In this document: positions 1 through 12,860 of the stretch, piece after piece
Layout: every line of letters starts with the position of its first letter
Position numbering within the stretch: the first letter of the stretch is position 1
NCBI GenBank assembly: GCA_001534745.1
Contig: CP013997.1
Span: 868,001-932,000 of the forward strand
Origin: Pseudomonas monteilii
Lineage (GTDB): Bacteria > Pseudomonadota > Gammaproteobacteria > Pseudomonadales > Pseudomonadaceae
DNA length: 64,000 nt
Direction: 5' to 3'
Notes under the pieces: model-generated
Database searches by the model: none
What the model saw: only the letters and a program-made list of their open reading frames with translations
Told to the model about the DNA's origin: nothing
Position numbers and translations under genes: made by a program

Positions 1-1
1 G

Positions 2-142
2 GACATCCGTGAGCGCCTGCTGGCGTTGGCCTGGTGGACCTGGCCCCACGAAGAGATCCTGTCGATCGCGCCCCTGCTGTCGGTGCCGGACCTGCAGGCG
101 TTCTTCGCCTATGTCGAGCAGCGCGCGCGTCCAGTGGGCTGA
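2..142 (+). CDS. C-terminal end of a CatB-like (left-handed beta-helix) O-acetyltransferase, partial
   Basis: Only the last 46 residues are in the window; the frame is open from base 2 to a TGA at 140-142. The tail contains LALAWWTWPHEEI, which resembles the end of the CatB/xenobiotic acetyltransferase family, where a hexapeptide-repeat beta-helix is followed by a helix with the pattern LxxLxWWDWPxxxI. Members transfer acetyl from acetyl-CoA to a hydroxyl group. The hexapeptide repeats and catalytic histidine lie upstream of the window, so the assignment rests on the tail alone. The next gene starts 97 bp downstream on the same strand. Confidence 0.5.
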   Translation, partial: DIRERLLALAWWTWPHEEILSIAPLLSVPDLQAFFAYVEQRARPVG

Positions 143-239
143 TACAGGGCAGGGCGGATGGCCTCTGCCCAGCCTGCCTTGCGCTTGCCGCCTGCTCGAC
201 TAGGGTTTCAAGCATCCCCTTCGACGCAGGTAAGCGACC

Positions 240-1043
240 ATGGCGCCCAGAACCCCCAAGCAACCGCCCGCCGAGCCAGTGACGGAAAACCCCTTTCGCC
301 TCAAGTCCCACACCACGCCCGACCCGGCGCACTCGAACGTGCACCGCTACGGGCCGCACAGCTCGATCATCTGCGACACCGAATCCCGAGGCGGCGTGCG
401 CAACATCGCCGAGCTTCAACTCGACGCCACCCAGGGCTTCATCCCGTTGTGGAGCGAAGGTTCGATCCTGCGCTGGCGCTTTCGCGAGCAGTCGTTGCTG
501 CCCTTCGAGGACCCCGAGGCGGTCAAGGCCGCCATCGAAGCGCTGTTCTGCAAGGCGCTGCGCGCCTGGGGCGAGGCGGTTCCGGTCAGTTTTGCGCGCG
601 ACGACGATGCCTGGGACTTCCAGGTCGTGGTGCAGGCCGTCGAGCGCTGCGACGAGACCGGGGGCTGCGTGCTGGCCAGCGCGTTCTTCCCAGACCCCGG
701 CCGGCATGACCTGGTCATCTACCCGACCTTGTTCAAGCAGGACGAAGCCGAACAGATCGAGACCCTCGCCCATGAGCTGGGCCATGTGTTCGGCCTGCGC
801 CACTGGTTCGCCCCCCAGCGTGAAGCGGGCTTTCCCTCGACGCCCTACGGCGTGCAGAACGCCGTGTCGATCATGAACTACGGCCCCGACAGCCAGCTGA
901 CGGACGATGACCGCCAGGACCTCAAGCAGCTGTACGAAGACGCCTGGAGCGGTCGCCTGACCCAGATCAACGGCACCCCGATCCGCCTGGTCAGCCCTTT
1001 CCACACGCTCAGGGAGCAGCCCAAACGGGTCGTGATGATCTAG
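240..1043 (+). CDS. Matrixin-like zinc metalloprotease (metzincin)
   Basis: 267 residues. The long zinc-binding motif HELGHVFGLRH covers residues 178-188 (H178, H182 and H188 as ligands, E179 as base). It is followed by a Met-turn MNYG at M212, the arrangement of metzincins such as matrixins. About 30 residues separate the motif and Met-turn, which fits the family. There is no classical N-terminal signal peptide (MAPRTPKQPPAEP is hydrophilic), so the enzyme is either cytoplasmic or leaves by a non-Sec route; the sequence does not say which. The ATG at 240 follows AGGTAAG. The next gene starts 49 bp downstream on the same strand, so the two may be co-transcribed. Substrate unknown. Confidence 0.75.
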   Translation: MAPRTPKQPPAEPVTENPFRLKSHTTPDPAHSNVHRYGPHSSIICDTESRGGVRNIAELQLDATQGFIPLWSEGSILRWRFREQSLLPFEDPEAVKAAIEALFCKALRAWGEAVPVSFARDDDAWDFQVVVQAVERCDETGGCVLASAFFPDPGRHDLVIYPTLFKQDEAEQIETLAHELGHVFGLRHWFAPQREAGFPSTPYGVQNAVSIMNYGPDSQLTDDDRQDLKQLYEDAWSGRLTQINGTPIRLVSPFHTLREQPKRVVMI

Positions 1044-1092
1044 TCAGCGTGCGGTCGAACGGGCAGGCCTGTTCAAGCACGTGAGGAGCCAG

Positions 1093-1836
1093 ATGAGCGC
1101 GACGGTGTTCGTGGGGTGGGACGTAGGTGGCTGGAATTGCGACAAGAACCCCAGCAGCCGGGATGCGCTGGTGCTGCTCGATGATCGGCGCCGCCCGCTC
1201 GGCACGCCCTGGCGCGGCAACCTCAGGGCCGTGTTCAACGACGCCACGACCACCGTCGAGCTGGTCGACGCAGTGCTCGACCTGTGCCAGGTCGAGACCG
1301 CGATCGGCGAACGGCCCCGGCTGCTGTTCGCCATCGACACACCCCTGGGCTTCTCGACGCCTTTCGTCGACCTCGTCGTCCACGGGCGTGCCGTCGATAC
1401 CCTCGGCGCGTCGTCCAGCAACCCCTACCTGCACCGCAAGACCGAGCACTTCCTGTTCCAGCGCGGGCTGTCACCGTTGTCACCGCTCAAGGACATGATC
1501 GGCAGCCAGGCCACCAAGGGCCTGCACTTTCTGGCCCGCTACGCACCCCAGGCGGCACGCTGCGGCGTCTGGAGCGATGGCCTCCAGAGCCTCACCGCGA
1601 TCGAGGCCTACCCGTCGGCCTGCAAGCGTTCGGCCTACATCGAAACGCTACGGGCAGAGGTCGCGCAGGTGTCGGCCATCGAAGCCACGCCACGTCACCC
1701 GGACATCGACGATGCCCTGACCTGCGCCCTGATCGGCTGGGCCTTCCAGCATGCGCCCGACCGGCTGGCGCAGCCTGACGCGAGCATCGACCCCCGCGAA
1801 GGCTGGATCTTCGTGCCGCTCGATGGGTTGCGCTGA
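1093..1836 (+). CDS. DUF429-like protein, probable RNase H fold
   Basis: 247 residues from the ATG at 1093, chosen because GAGGAG lies just upstream; an in-frame GTG at 1081 overlaps that site. Acidic residues occur where an RNase H-like fold would place them: D10 in VGWDVGG, D82 in AIDTPLGFS, E171 in IEAYPSA and D206/D207 in HPDIDDALTCALIGW. This pattern resembles DUF429 proteins, proposed to be nucleases. No biochemical function can be assigned from sequence. The gene follows the metalloprotease on the same strand with a short gap, which suggests but does not prove a shared role. Confidence 0.5.
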   Translation: MSATVFVGWDVGGWNCDKNPSSRDALVLLDDRRRPLGTPWRGNLRAVFNDATTTVELVDAVLDLCQVETAIGERPRLLFAIDTPLGFSTPFVDLVVHGRAVDTLGASSSNPYLHRKTEHFLFQRGLSPLSPLKDMIGSQATKGLHFLARYAPQAARCGVWSDGLQSLTAIEAYPSACKRSAYIETLRAEVAQVSAIEATPRHPDIDDALTCALIGWAFQHAPDRLAQPDASIDPREGWIFVPLDGLR

Positions 1837-1965
1837 CCCGGACGCGACAGGGCAGGTCATGGGACGACAGCGTCGCCTTTCACGGCAGGAACGAAGTGAC
1901 AGCGGCCCACTCATAGCAGGCATGCCCTCATTGTTTTCGTGTGACCCTCGATCCTTGGAGCCCTC

Positions 1966-2346
1966 ATGAAGTGTGTGACAGCCGTCCTCCTGACCTCGCT
2001 CAGCCTAGGCGCACTGGCCGCCGGCCCCCAGCCTGACCTGCCCAGCTGCGACCTGGCTCAGCAACGGCAGATCGCCGGCCAACCCGGCGGCGAGATTTCC
2101 GACCCACGCCACGCCCACATCGCGATGCGCGCCAACATCCTGCAGGCCGACATCGGCAACCTGCGCAGGGCGCAACGCCTGACCCACGAGCAGGCGGACG
2201 TGTTGTGGAAGCAGGTGGACGCGATTCGCCAGCAGAGCGCCGGGTTCGTCAAGCAGCAGGGGTTCCTGAGCGCAGCCGAGCGGGCGAGCCAGGATCGGAC
2301 GTTCGATGAGATTGCGCGGGTGATGTGTCCGGGAATAGAGGGTTAG
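1966..2346 (+). CDS. Small secreted protein of unknown function
   Basis: 126 residues. The N-terminus MKCVTAVLLTSLSLGALAAG is a typical Sec signal peptide with likely cleavage after an Ala around residue 18-19. The mature part is hydrophilic and helical in character (Gln-, Arg- and Ala-rich), with one Cys near its start and one near its end that could form a disulfide in the periplasm. GGAG precedes the ATG. I do not recognise the family. The gene is preceded by 129 bp without a gene and followed by a bidirectional-looking terminator shared with the convergent tRNA. Confidence 0.6.
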   Translation: MKCVTAVLLTSLSLGALAAGPQPDLPSCDLAQQRQIAGQPGGEISDPRHAHIAMRANILQADIGNLRRAQRLTHEQADVLWKQVDAIRQQSAGFVKQQGFLSAAERASQDRTFDEIARVMCPGIEG

Positions 2347-2411
2347 CACATCGCGTGATTGGGCGCGTCGGCAGCCTGAGAGGGCTTGGCACCAGGTTCG
2401 AGACAGGCACA

Positions 2412-2439
2412 AAAAAACCGACGCTAGGGTCGGTTTTTT
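2412..2439. terminator. Rho-independent terminator, bidirectional in form
   Basis: The stem ACCGAC/GTCGGT is flanked by an A-tract on the left and a T-tract on the right, so it can end transcription from either side. It lies between the 1966-2346 gene (+) and tRNA-Leu (-) and probably serves both. Confidence 0.8.
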
Positions 2440-2447
2440 CTGGATCT

Positions 2448-2532
2448 TGGTGCCCCGAGGGAGACTCGAACTCCCACTCCTTTCGAAAACGGATTTTGAA
2501 TCCGCCGCGTCTACCAATTCCGCCATCAGGGC
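2448..2532 (-). tRNA. tRNA-Leu (anticodon CAA)
   Basis: The minus strand folds as a class II tRNA of 85 nt with CCA encoded at 2448-2450. The acceptor arm pairs GCCCTGA with TCGGGGC. The anticodon loop is TTCAAAA on a GCGGA/TCCGT stem, giving anticodon CAA (reads UUG). The long variable arm typical of tRNA-Leu and the GTTCGAGTC T-loop are present. Confidence 0.97.
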
Positions 2533-2544
2533 TTGTGGGGGCGC

Positions 2545-2573
2545 AGTATAGAGAGGCTCCGGGGGGCGGTCAA
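2545..2573 (-). promoter_or_regulatory. Sigma-70 promoter of tRNA-Leu
   Basis: On the minus strand TTGACC (2573-2568), a 17-bp spacer and TATACT (2550-2545) make a near-consensus sigma-70 promoter. The predicted start lies a few bases before the tRNA 5' end at 2532, as expected for a stable-RNA gene. Confidence 0.8.
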
Positions 2574-2640
2574 TCGGCTTTCATGGTGAATTTTCACGCG
2601 TTGGGCTAAACTTCCCGGCCCTGTCGAACCGAACATCATC

Positions 2641-4820
<2,180 letters not shown>

Positions 4821-4884
4821 CTGTCCTTCCTGTGACATCGCAGACGATGACGTCGCGATCACGAGTTAACAACCGGAGTGTCAA

Positions 4885-5223
4885 ATGAGCTTTCTGATTC
4901 CAGCCGCCTATGCGGATGCTGCCCCTGCTGCTGCCGCAGGCCCTGCCGGTACCGGCTTCGAGTGGATCTTCCTGGTCGGCTTCCTGGTCATCTTCTACCT
5001 GATGATCTGGCGTCCGCAGGCCAAGCGCGCCAAAGAGCAGAAGAACCTGCTCGGTGCCTTGCAGAAGGGCGACGAAGTGGTGACCACCGGTGGTATCGCC
5101 GGCAAGATCGTCAAGGTCGCCGACGACTTCGTGGTGCTGGAAGTGTCCGACAACGTCGAACTGAAGTTCCAGAAGGGTGCCGTGGCGGCGACCCTGCCGA
5201 AAGGTACGCTCAAGGCTATCTGA
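4885..5223 (+). CDS. yajC: Sec translocon accessory subunit YajC
   Basis: 112 residues with one membrane segment (about residues 25-42, FEWIFLVGFLVIFYLMIW) followed by the YajC signature RPQAKRAKEQ and a small cytoplasmic beta-rich domain. YajC associates with SecDF and SecYEG in the inner membrane. The gene sits 64 bp after tgt and 62 bp before secD, the conserved queA-tgt-yajC-secD-secF order. Confidence 0.96.
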   Translation: MSFLIPAAYADAAPAAAAGPAGTGFEWIFLVGFLVIFYLMIWRPQAKRAKEQKNLLGALQKGDEVVTTGGIAGKIVKVADDFVVLEVSDNVELKFQKGAVAATLPKGTLKAI

Positions 5224-5285
5224 GTTACCGGTTTTATTTTCCAGTGGGGCGCGCAACGCGCCCCGCGTCTTGAACGGGCGGCGTG

Positions 5286-7151
5286 ATGCTCAACAAATAC
5301 CCTCTGTGGAAATACGCACTGATCGTGCTGGTACTGGCGGTCGGCTTCATTTATTCCGCTCCCAACCTCTACCCGGACGACCCGGCCGTGCAGATCAGCG
5401 GTGCCAGCACGGCGCTGCAGGTCAACCAGGCCGACCTCGACCGCGCCAGCAAGGCATTGACCGATGCCGGCATCGCCGTCAAGGGCACCAACCTGGGCGA
5501 GCAGGGCAGGGGCGCGCTGTTGCGCCTGGAGAACCAGGAAGACCAGTTGCCGGCCAAGGACGTGGTCCGCAAGGCACTGGGCGATGACTACGTGGTGGCG
5601 CTGAACCTGGCCCCGACCACCCCGCAATGGTTGCGCAACCTCGGCGCGAGCCCCATGAAGCTCGGTCTGGACCTGTCCGGTGGCGTGCACTTCCTGCTGG
5701 AAGTGGACATGGACAAGGCCATGAGCGCGCGCATGAAAGTGTACGAAGGCGAGGTCAAGACCTTGCTGCGCAAAGAACGCATCCGCTACCGCAGCCTGCC
5801 ACAGCAGGACGGCGCGATCATGCTCGGCTTCGCCGACGATGCGACCCGCGAACAGGCCCGCAGCCTGGTGCGCAAGAATTTCAACGATTTCGACCTGACC
5901 ACCAACGAGCGCAACGACCTGGCGGTCCTGCGCCTGGCCCTGACCCAGGCCAAGGTCACCGAGATTCGTGACTACGCGGTCAAGCAGAACCTCACCACCG
6001 TGCGCAACCGTGTCAACGAGCTGGGCGTGGCCGAGCCGCTGGTGCAGCGCCAGGGCGCCAACCGCATCGTGGTCGAGCTGCCGGGCGTGCAGGACACGGC
6101 CGAAGCCAAGCGTATCCTCGGCAAGACCGCCAACCTGGAGTTCCGCTTCGGCGCCGAACCCGGTGCCTCGCGTGCGACCACCGAGGTCTTCGAGTTCCGC
6201 GATGGCGGTCGCTCCGCCGCCGTCGAGCGTGGCCTGATCATCACCGGTGACCAGGTGACCGATGCCCAGGCGGGCTACGACGAACATGGTCGCCCACAGG
6301 TCAACATCCGTCTGGACGGCCATGGCGGCGAACTGATGAACCGTGCCACGCGCACCAACGTCGGTCGCAGCATGGCGGTGATCTTCATCGAGCAGAAGCC
6401 GATCACCCGCTACGAGAAGAAAGTCGTCGACGGCGTCGAGAAGGACGTCGCCGTGCAGACCTTCCAGGAAGAGAAGAAGATCATCAGCCTGGCGACCATC
6501 CAGTCCGCCCTGGGTAGCCAGTTCCGCATCACCGGCCTCAACGGCCAGGGTGAATCGTCCGAGCTGGCCCTGCTGCTGCGTGCCGGTGGCCTGGCCGCAC
6601 CGATGTACTTCGCCGAAGAGCGCACCATCGGCCCGAGCCTGGGTGCCGACAACATCACCAAGGGCATCGATGCGTCGCTGTGGGGCATGCTGTTCGTCTC
6701 GCTGTTCATCATCGCCATCTACCGCGGCTTCGGCGTGATCGCCACCATCGCCCTGGCGGGCAACATGGTCCTGCTGCTGGCGCTGATGTCGCTGCTCGGC
6801 GCGACCCTGACGCTGCCAGGTATCGCCGGTATCGTGCTGACCATGGGCATGGCGGTCGACGCCAACGTGCTGATCTTCTCGCGGATTCGCGAAGAGATGA
6901 ACGCGGGCATGTCGGCGCAACGCGCCATCCATGAAGGCTTCAACCGCGCCTACACCGCGATCATCGACGCCAACCTGACCAGCCTGCTGGTCGGCGGCAT
7001 CCTGTTCGCCATGGGCACAGGGCCGGTCAAGGGCTTCGCGGTCACCATGTCCCTCGGGATTTTCACCTCGATGTTCACCGCCATCATGGTGACCCGTGCC
7101 ATGGTCAACCTGACCTGCGGCGGGCGTGACATCAAGAAGCTGTGGGTTTAA
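5286..7151 (+). CDS. secD: Protein translocase subunit SecD
   Basis: 621 residues from ATG 5286; a GTG directly before it at 5283 is also possible. SecD is an RND-fold inner-membrane protein that with SecF uses the proton gradient to pull exported proteins into the periplasm. TM1 (PLWKYALIVLVLAVGFIYSA) is followed by a large periplasmic region beginning with the family motif LGLDLSGGVHFLLEVD. Five C-terminal membrane segments include GMAVDANVLIFSRIREEM, the conserved TM4 region. secF starts 9 bp downstream. Confidence 0.97.
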   Translation: MLNKYPLWKYALIVLVLAVGFIYSAPNLYPDDPAVQISGASTALQVNQADLDRASKALTDAGIAVKGTNLGEQGRGALLRLENQEDQLPAKDVVRKALGDDYVVALNLAPTTPQWLRNLGASPMKLGLDLSGGVHFLLEVDMDKAMSARMKVYEGEVKTLLRKERIRYRSLPQQDGAIMLGFADDATREQARSLVRKNFNDFDLTTNERNDLAVLRLALTQAKVTEIRDYAVKQNLTTVRNRVNELGVAEPLVQRQGANRIVVELPGVQDTAEAKRILGKTANLEFRFGAEPGASRATTEVFEFRDGGRSAAVERGLIITGDQVTDAQAGYDEHGRPQVNIRLDGHGGELMNRATRTNVGRSMAVIFIEQKPITRYEKKVVDGVEKDVAVQTFQEEKKIISLATIQSALGSQFRITGLNGQGESSELALLLRAGGLAAPMYFAEERTIGPSLGADNITKGIDASLWGMLFVSLFIIAIYRGFGVIATIALAGNMVLLLALMSLLGATLTLPGIAGIVLTMGMAVDANVLIFSRIREEMNAGMSAQRAIHEGFNRAYTAIIDANLTSLLVGGILFAMGTGPVKGFAVTMSLGIFTSMFTAIMVTRAMVNLTCGGRDIKKLWV

Positions 7152-7160
7152 GGGGCTGCC

Positions 7161-8069
7161 ATGAAAACCATCAACTTCATGGGCGTACGCAACGTCGCGT
7201 TCGCCATTACCGTGCTGCTCACCGTGCTGGCGCTGTTCAGCTGGTGGCAGAAGGGCCTGAACTTCGGCCTGGACTTCACCGGCGGTACCCTGATCGAGCT
7301 GACCTACGAGCGTCCTGCGAACCTGCAGACGGTGCGTGACGAGCTGTCCAAGTCGGGCTTCCACGAAGCGATCGTGCAGAGCTTCGGTGCCACCACCGAC
7401 CTGCTGGTGCGCATGCCGGGCGATGACCCGCAGCTGGGCACCAAGGTCGCGCAGGCCCTGCAGCAGGTCGGCGGCGACAACCCGGCCGTGGTCAAGCGCG
7501 TCGAGTTCGTTGGCCCGCAGGTGGGCGAGGAGCTGCGTGACCAGGGCGGCCTGGGCATGCTGCTGGCCTTGGGTGGCATCCTCATCTACCTGGCCTTCCG
7601 CTTCCAGTGGAAGTTCGCGGTCGGCGCGATCATCTCGCTGATCCACGACGTGGTGGTGACCCTGGGGATCCTGTCGTTCTTCCAGATCACCTTCGACCTG
7701 ACCGTGCTCGCGGCGGTGCTGGCGATCATCGGCTACTCGCTCAACGACACCATCGTGGTCTTCGACCGGGTGCGCGAGAACTTCCGCGTCATGCGCAAGG
7801 CCTCGCTGATCGAGAACATCAACGTCTCCACCACCCAGACGCTGCTGCGTACCATCGCCACGTCGGTGTCGACCCTGCTGGCCATCGCTGCCTTGCTGTT
7901 CTTCGGCGGTGACAACCTGTTCGGCTTCTCGCTGGCACTGTTCATCGGTGTCATGGCCGGTACCTACTCGTCGATCTACATCGCCAACGTGGTGCTGATC
8001 TGGCTGAACCTGAACAGCGAAGACCTGATTCCGCCGGTCAAGGCCGAGGGTGTGGACGACCGTCCATGA
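7161..8069 (+). CDS. secF: Protein translocase subunit SecF
   Basis: 302 residues, six predicted membrane segments. Family markers are LDFTGGTLIEL after TM1 and the TM4 region GYSLNDTIVVFDRVREN. It partners SecD in the inner membrane. It is the last gene of the queA-secF run; a strong terminator follows at 8102-8134. Confidence 0.97.
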   Translation: MKTINFMGVRNVAFAITVLLTVLALFSWWQKGLNFGLDFTGGTLIELTYERPANLQTVRDELSKSGFHEAIVQSFGATTDLLVRMPGDDPQLGTKVAQALQQVGGDNPAVVKRVEFVGPQVGEELRDQGGLGMLLALGGILIYLAFRFQWKFAVGAIISLIHDVVVTLGILSFFQITFDLTVLAAVLAIIGYSLNDTIVVFDRVRENFRVMRKASLIENINVSTTQTLLRTIATSVSTLLAIAALLFFGGDNLFGFSLALFIGVMAGTYSSIYIANVVLIWLNLNSEDLIPPVKAEGVDDRP

Positions 8070-8101
8070 CCCTGTCCTGACGCTTCCGGGCGGACACGAA
8101 G

Positions 8102-8134
8102 AAGGCGCGAGCATTGAACTCGCGCCTTTTTTTT
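8102..8134 (+). terminator. Rho-independent terminator after secF
   Basis: A perfect 10-bp stem AAGGCGCGAG/CTCGCGCCTT with a 7-nt loop runs into eight Ts counting the stem end. It separates the secDF operon from the glycine-zipper gene. Confidence 0.92.
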
Positions 8135-8192
8135 CGCTCCAAGGCCGGGAAGAGCGCGGGCGCGGACCCGCAGACAAGATCAGGAGGTTCAG

Positions 8193-8741
8193 GTGAACAA
8201 ATCAATGCTCGTGGGTGCAGTCCTGGGTGCTGTCGCAGTGACTGCCGGAGGTGCATTCGCCACCTACAGCTTGGTCAACAAGGGCCCTGAGTATGCCCAG
8301 GTGACCGACGTTCAGCCGATCAAGAAAACCATCAAGACGCCACGCCAGGTGTGCAAGGACGTGACCGTCACGCGCCAGCGGCCGGTTCAGGACCAGCACC
8401 AGATCGCAGGCAGTGTGCTGGGCGCGGTGGCTGGCGGCTTGCTGGGCAACCAGATCGGCGGCGGCACCGGCAAGAAGATCGCCACCGTGGCCGGTGCGGT
8501 GGGCGGCGGCTACGCAGGCAACAAGGTGCAGGAACACATGCAGAACGGCGACACCTACACCACCACGCAGACGCGCTGCAACACGGTCAATGACGTGAGC
8601 GAAGAGGTGGTGGGGTACAACGTGAAGTACTCGATCGGCGACAAGGCCGGGCAAGTGAAGATGGACCGCGATCCTGGCTCGACCATCCCGCTGGATGACA
8701 ACGGTCGACTGGTGCTGAGCGAGGCGCGGACCGGGCAATGA
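8193..8741 (+). CDS. Glycine-zipper (17-kDa antigen-like) envelope protein
   Basis: 182 residues from a GTG preceded by a strong AGGAGG (8182-8187). An N-terminal hydrophobic segment (residues 6-26) acts as signal or anchor. Residues 72-112 form a glycine zipper (AGSVLGAVAGGLLGNQIGGG and continuing) of the 2TM type found in SlyB/rickettsial 17-kDa-antigen-like proteins. The C-terminal third has a pair of Cys residues. Such proteins sit in the envelope and are often stress-related, but no exact role can be read here. It has its own transcription unit after the secF terminator. Confidence 0.8.
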   Translation: MNKSMLVGAVLGAVAVTAGGAFATYSLVNKGPEYAQVTDVQPIKKTIKTPRQVCKDVTVTRQRPVQDQHQIAGSVLGAVAGGLLGNQIGGGTGKKIATVAGAVGGGYAGNKVQEHMQNGDTYTTTQTRCNTVNDVSEEVVGYNVKYSIGDKAGQVKMDRDPGSTIPLDDNGRLVLSEARTGQ

Positions 8742-8801
8742 GCCGGGGCTGATCGAGAGGGGGTGGCTTGCAGGTTGAGTATGCGGTGACTGTATAGCCG
8801 C

Positions 8802-8880
8802 CATCGCGGGCAAGCCCGCTCCCACAAGCTGCTTGCGCAGCCCTATCGACACCATCAGGCTGCCGAGATCTAGGTGGGAG
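8802..8880. repeat. REP-type repeat, family A, single half plus conserved spacer
   Basis: Contains GCGGGCAAGCCCGCTCCCACA-type sequence followed by AGCTGCTTGCGCAGC and a spacer ending GCCGAGATCT, then GTGGGAG. The same order recurs at 9162-9361, 33181-33360 and throughout 39036-39830. It lies in the 661-bp gene-free stretch 8742-9402, which otherwise holds only further repeats (8967-9110, 9162-9361) and a short AT-rich segment near 9120-9160. Confidence 0.75.
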
Positions 8881-8966
8881 TCCGCCCGCCGCCTTGGCGC
8901 CGCGCTGTCGCGCAGAGAACATGGCGATAGCTGGCAGGATCCGAAGCCTCATTGCTAATCGATTTT

Positions 8967-9110
8967 AGGGCCGCTTTGCGGCCCATCGCGGCCGGTCCGG
9001 CGCCCCGGCAGGGGCCGCTCCTACACCCGTAGCCCCGCCGCGGGGTTGCAAGCTATCGCGGTCACCTGTGGGAGCGGCCCCAGTGCCGCGATTGGGCCCG
9101 CAGGGCCCAC
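8967..9110. repeat. REP-type repeat, family B, inverted pair (REPIN)
   Basis: Two inverted halves: a left arm with GGCCCATCGCGGCC and GGGGCCGCTCCTACA, and a right arm GTGGGAGCGGCCCC followed by GCCGCGATTGGGCCCGCAGG. The same family occurs at 33111-33174 (partial) and 49626-49769 (complete). Head-to-head REP pairs of this kind are called REPINs in Pseudomonas and are moved in trans by RAYT transposases; none is in this window. Confidence 0.75.
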
Positions 9111-9161
9111 AAAATCCTAAAGTTATTCCTTTTAAAATCAAAAAGATATTTTATGTTCTAT

Positions 9162-9361
9162 GAGAGCTGGCTTGCCAGCGATAGGGCCCTGTCAGGCGCT
9201 GTCTGCATCGCGGGCAAGCCCGCTCCCACAGTCTGCTCACGCAGCTATATCGATACCGACAGGCTTCCGAGATCTGTGTGGGAGCTGGCTTGCCAGCGAT
9301 AGGGCCCTGCCAGGCGCCGCCTGCGCCGTGGGCAGGCCATGCATGGGCCCGGCGGGCCCAC
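9162..9361. repeat. Two tandem family A REPIN units
   Basis: Two copies of AGCTGGCTTGCCAGCGATAG start at 9165 and 9283, 118 bp apart, each followed by GGGCCCTG-CAGGCGC and an inverted REP half (the second degraded to GCCGTGGGCAGGCC). The spacer between them (CTGCTCACGCAGC to CCGAGATCTGTG) matches that of the 39-kb array. This is a two-unit version of that array. Confidence 0.78.
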
Positions 9362-9402
9362 ACAGTCATTTCTTCAGGCATCCCAGATGGACGCCTGCTT
9401 CG

Positions 9403-11030
<1,628 letters not shown>

Positions 11031-11031
<1 letters not shown>

Positions 11032-12860
11032 CAGCGGGGCGTGTCCGGCAGGCGTTGAACCTGGCCTCCGGTGAACTGCGCCCAGGGCAGCTGGCGCTCC
11101 ACACGCTGGTTCTGGTTCAGGCCCAGGCTACCGGACAGACCGTCGATGCGGTTGTCAGGCAGCGCCTTGAGCTGACCCAGGCGGGGTGCCAGTGCGTAGG
11201 CATCGGCGCCCATGGCGTACAGGCGGCCCAGGCTGCCTGCCGCCTGCGGCCACTGCTGGACCACCTGCTGGCGCAGCGCGTTGCCGTTGCTGGTGTCGAG
11301 CAGCCATGGCGTCTCGCAGAACACGACGCCGTTCAGGTCGTTGTACTGGTTGACGTCACCGCTGGCGCTGTACAGGTTGGACGTGGCGTAGACCGGCAGA
11401 TTGCCCGCGTACTGGAAATTCAGGGTCGGCTTGATCTGCTGCGCCTGCTGCGGGGTCGCGGCCAGGAACAGGAAGTCGATGTCCTGGCGGCGTGCCGGTT
11501 GCGCGGCAACCTCGCCCCCGACAGCGTTCTGCAGGCTCTTGGCACGGCCCTCGCTCTGGCGCAGTTGCAGCAGGTCGGCGATCTGTTGGGCCAGGGCCAC
11601 GGGCTGCGCGATGTGATCGGCGGCCAGCACGGTGCCGCCACGGGCTTCCCAGTCCTGACGGAAGGCCTTCAGGACGCGGTCGCCCCATTCACCGCTCGGC
11701 ACCAAGGCGACGGCACGCACCCGGCCATCGGCATGGGCGCGGCGGGACACTTCACGTGCTTCGTCTTCGGCCGCCAGGCCGAACTGGAACAGCTGGGCGG
11801 GCGTCTTCTGGCCGGCGTCGGCGTAATTCAGGGCCAGCGTCGTGATGGGCAGCTGTGGGTAATCGGCCAGCTTCTTGACCAGCGGCTTCTCCAGCGGGCC
11901 GACCACCAGCTGGATTCCGGCGGCCTGGGCCTCACGGTAGAAGTCGTCCAGGGAGGTGATGCGCGAGCTGTCGAACACCTGGATCTTCGGGGCAGGCTGA
12001 CCGGCCTGGGTCGCCTGGAAGTGCGCGGCCATGAAACCGTCGCGCAGGGCCTTGGCCACGTTGGCCAGGGGACCTTCCTGGGGCAGCAGCAGGGCGATGC
12101 TGGTCAGCGGCTGATTGGCCAGCTCGCGCAGCTTGGCCAGCGACTCCGGCAACTGACGGGCGGCAGGGTGGTTGGGATACTTCGCTCGCCAGGCATCGAT
12201 CGCGGCCTGTTGGGTTTCCAGAGTGCCCGCGCGCTTGACCGCCAGGGCCAGGCTGGCCCAGCCCGCCAGGTCGTCGGTGCCTTGGCTGGCACCCTCCAAT
12301 TGCTCGGCGGGCAGGGCAGCGACCAGCGTCCAGATGGCTTCCTGGTTCTTGGCCGCTACCGCCGGCTCGCTCAGCAGGGGTGCCAGCAGCGTGCGCTGGC
12401 GGGCTGCCTCGAGCGGTTGGCCATCGGCTTCCAGGGCGGCCGCGTGGACGCTGTAGGTACGGACTTGCAACTCAGGAGGGAGTTGGCCGACATACTGCAG
12501 GCTCGGATGCGACAGGGCGTCGACGGCAGCCTTGGGCTGGTTGCGACTCATGGCCAGCTCTGCCGACAGCACGCTGGCGAAGACCTGCTGGGCCGGCTTG
12601 AGCGAATCGAGCTTCACCTGCTCGAGGATGCGCGTGGCGCGCGGATAATCCTTCTGGCGATAGGCTTGATCGGCCGCGCTCAGGCGCAACAGGGCGGCTT
12701 CTTCCGGCGACTGGCTCGCAGCCGCCTGCTCGAGCAGTTGCTCGATGCTGGCATCCGGGGTGCGCGGCAGCTCGCCCAGGCGGGACGAAGGCGAGCTGGC
12801 GCAGGCTGCCAGCAAGGCAGCGAAACAGAGGGCTGCAAGCAGCCGCAGGCAAGCGATCAT
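11031..12860 (-). CDS. lpoA: Penicillin-binding protein activator LpoA
   Basis: 609 residues. A signal peptide with lipobox LLAAC (Cys at residue 20) makes it an outer-membrane lipoprotein. The N-terminal third is helical and TPR-like; the C-terminal domain is a periplasmic-binding-protein-like LppC domain (from ITSIALLLPQEGPLA onward). In E. coli LpoA reaches through the peptidoglycan to activate PBP1A. It heads the minus-strand row and is divergent from rsmI across 190 bp. Confidence 0.93.

Noticed and set aside
4995..8177. 1060-residue minus-strand ORF across yajC-secD-secF
   Set aside because: Antisense shadow of strongly coding high-GC genes; composition is His/Gln/Asp-biased and has no family.
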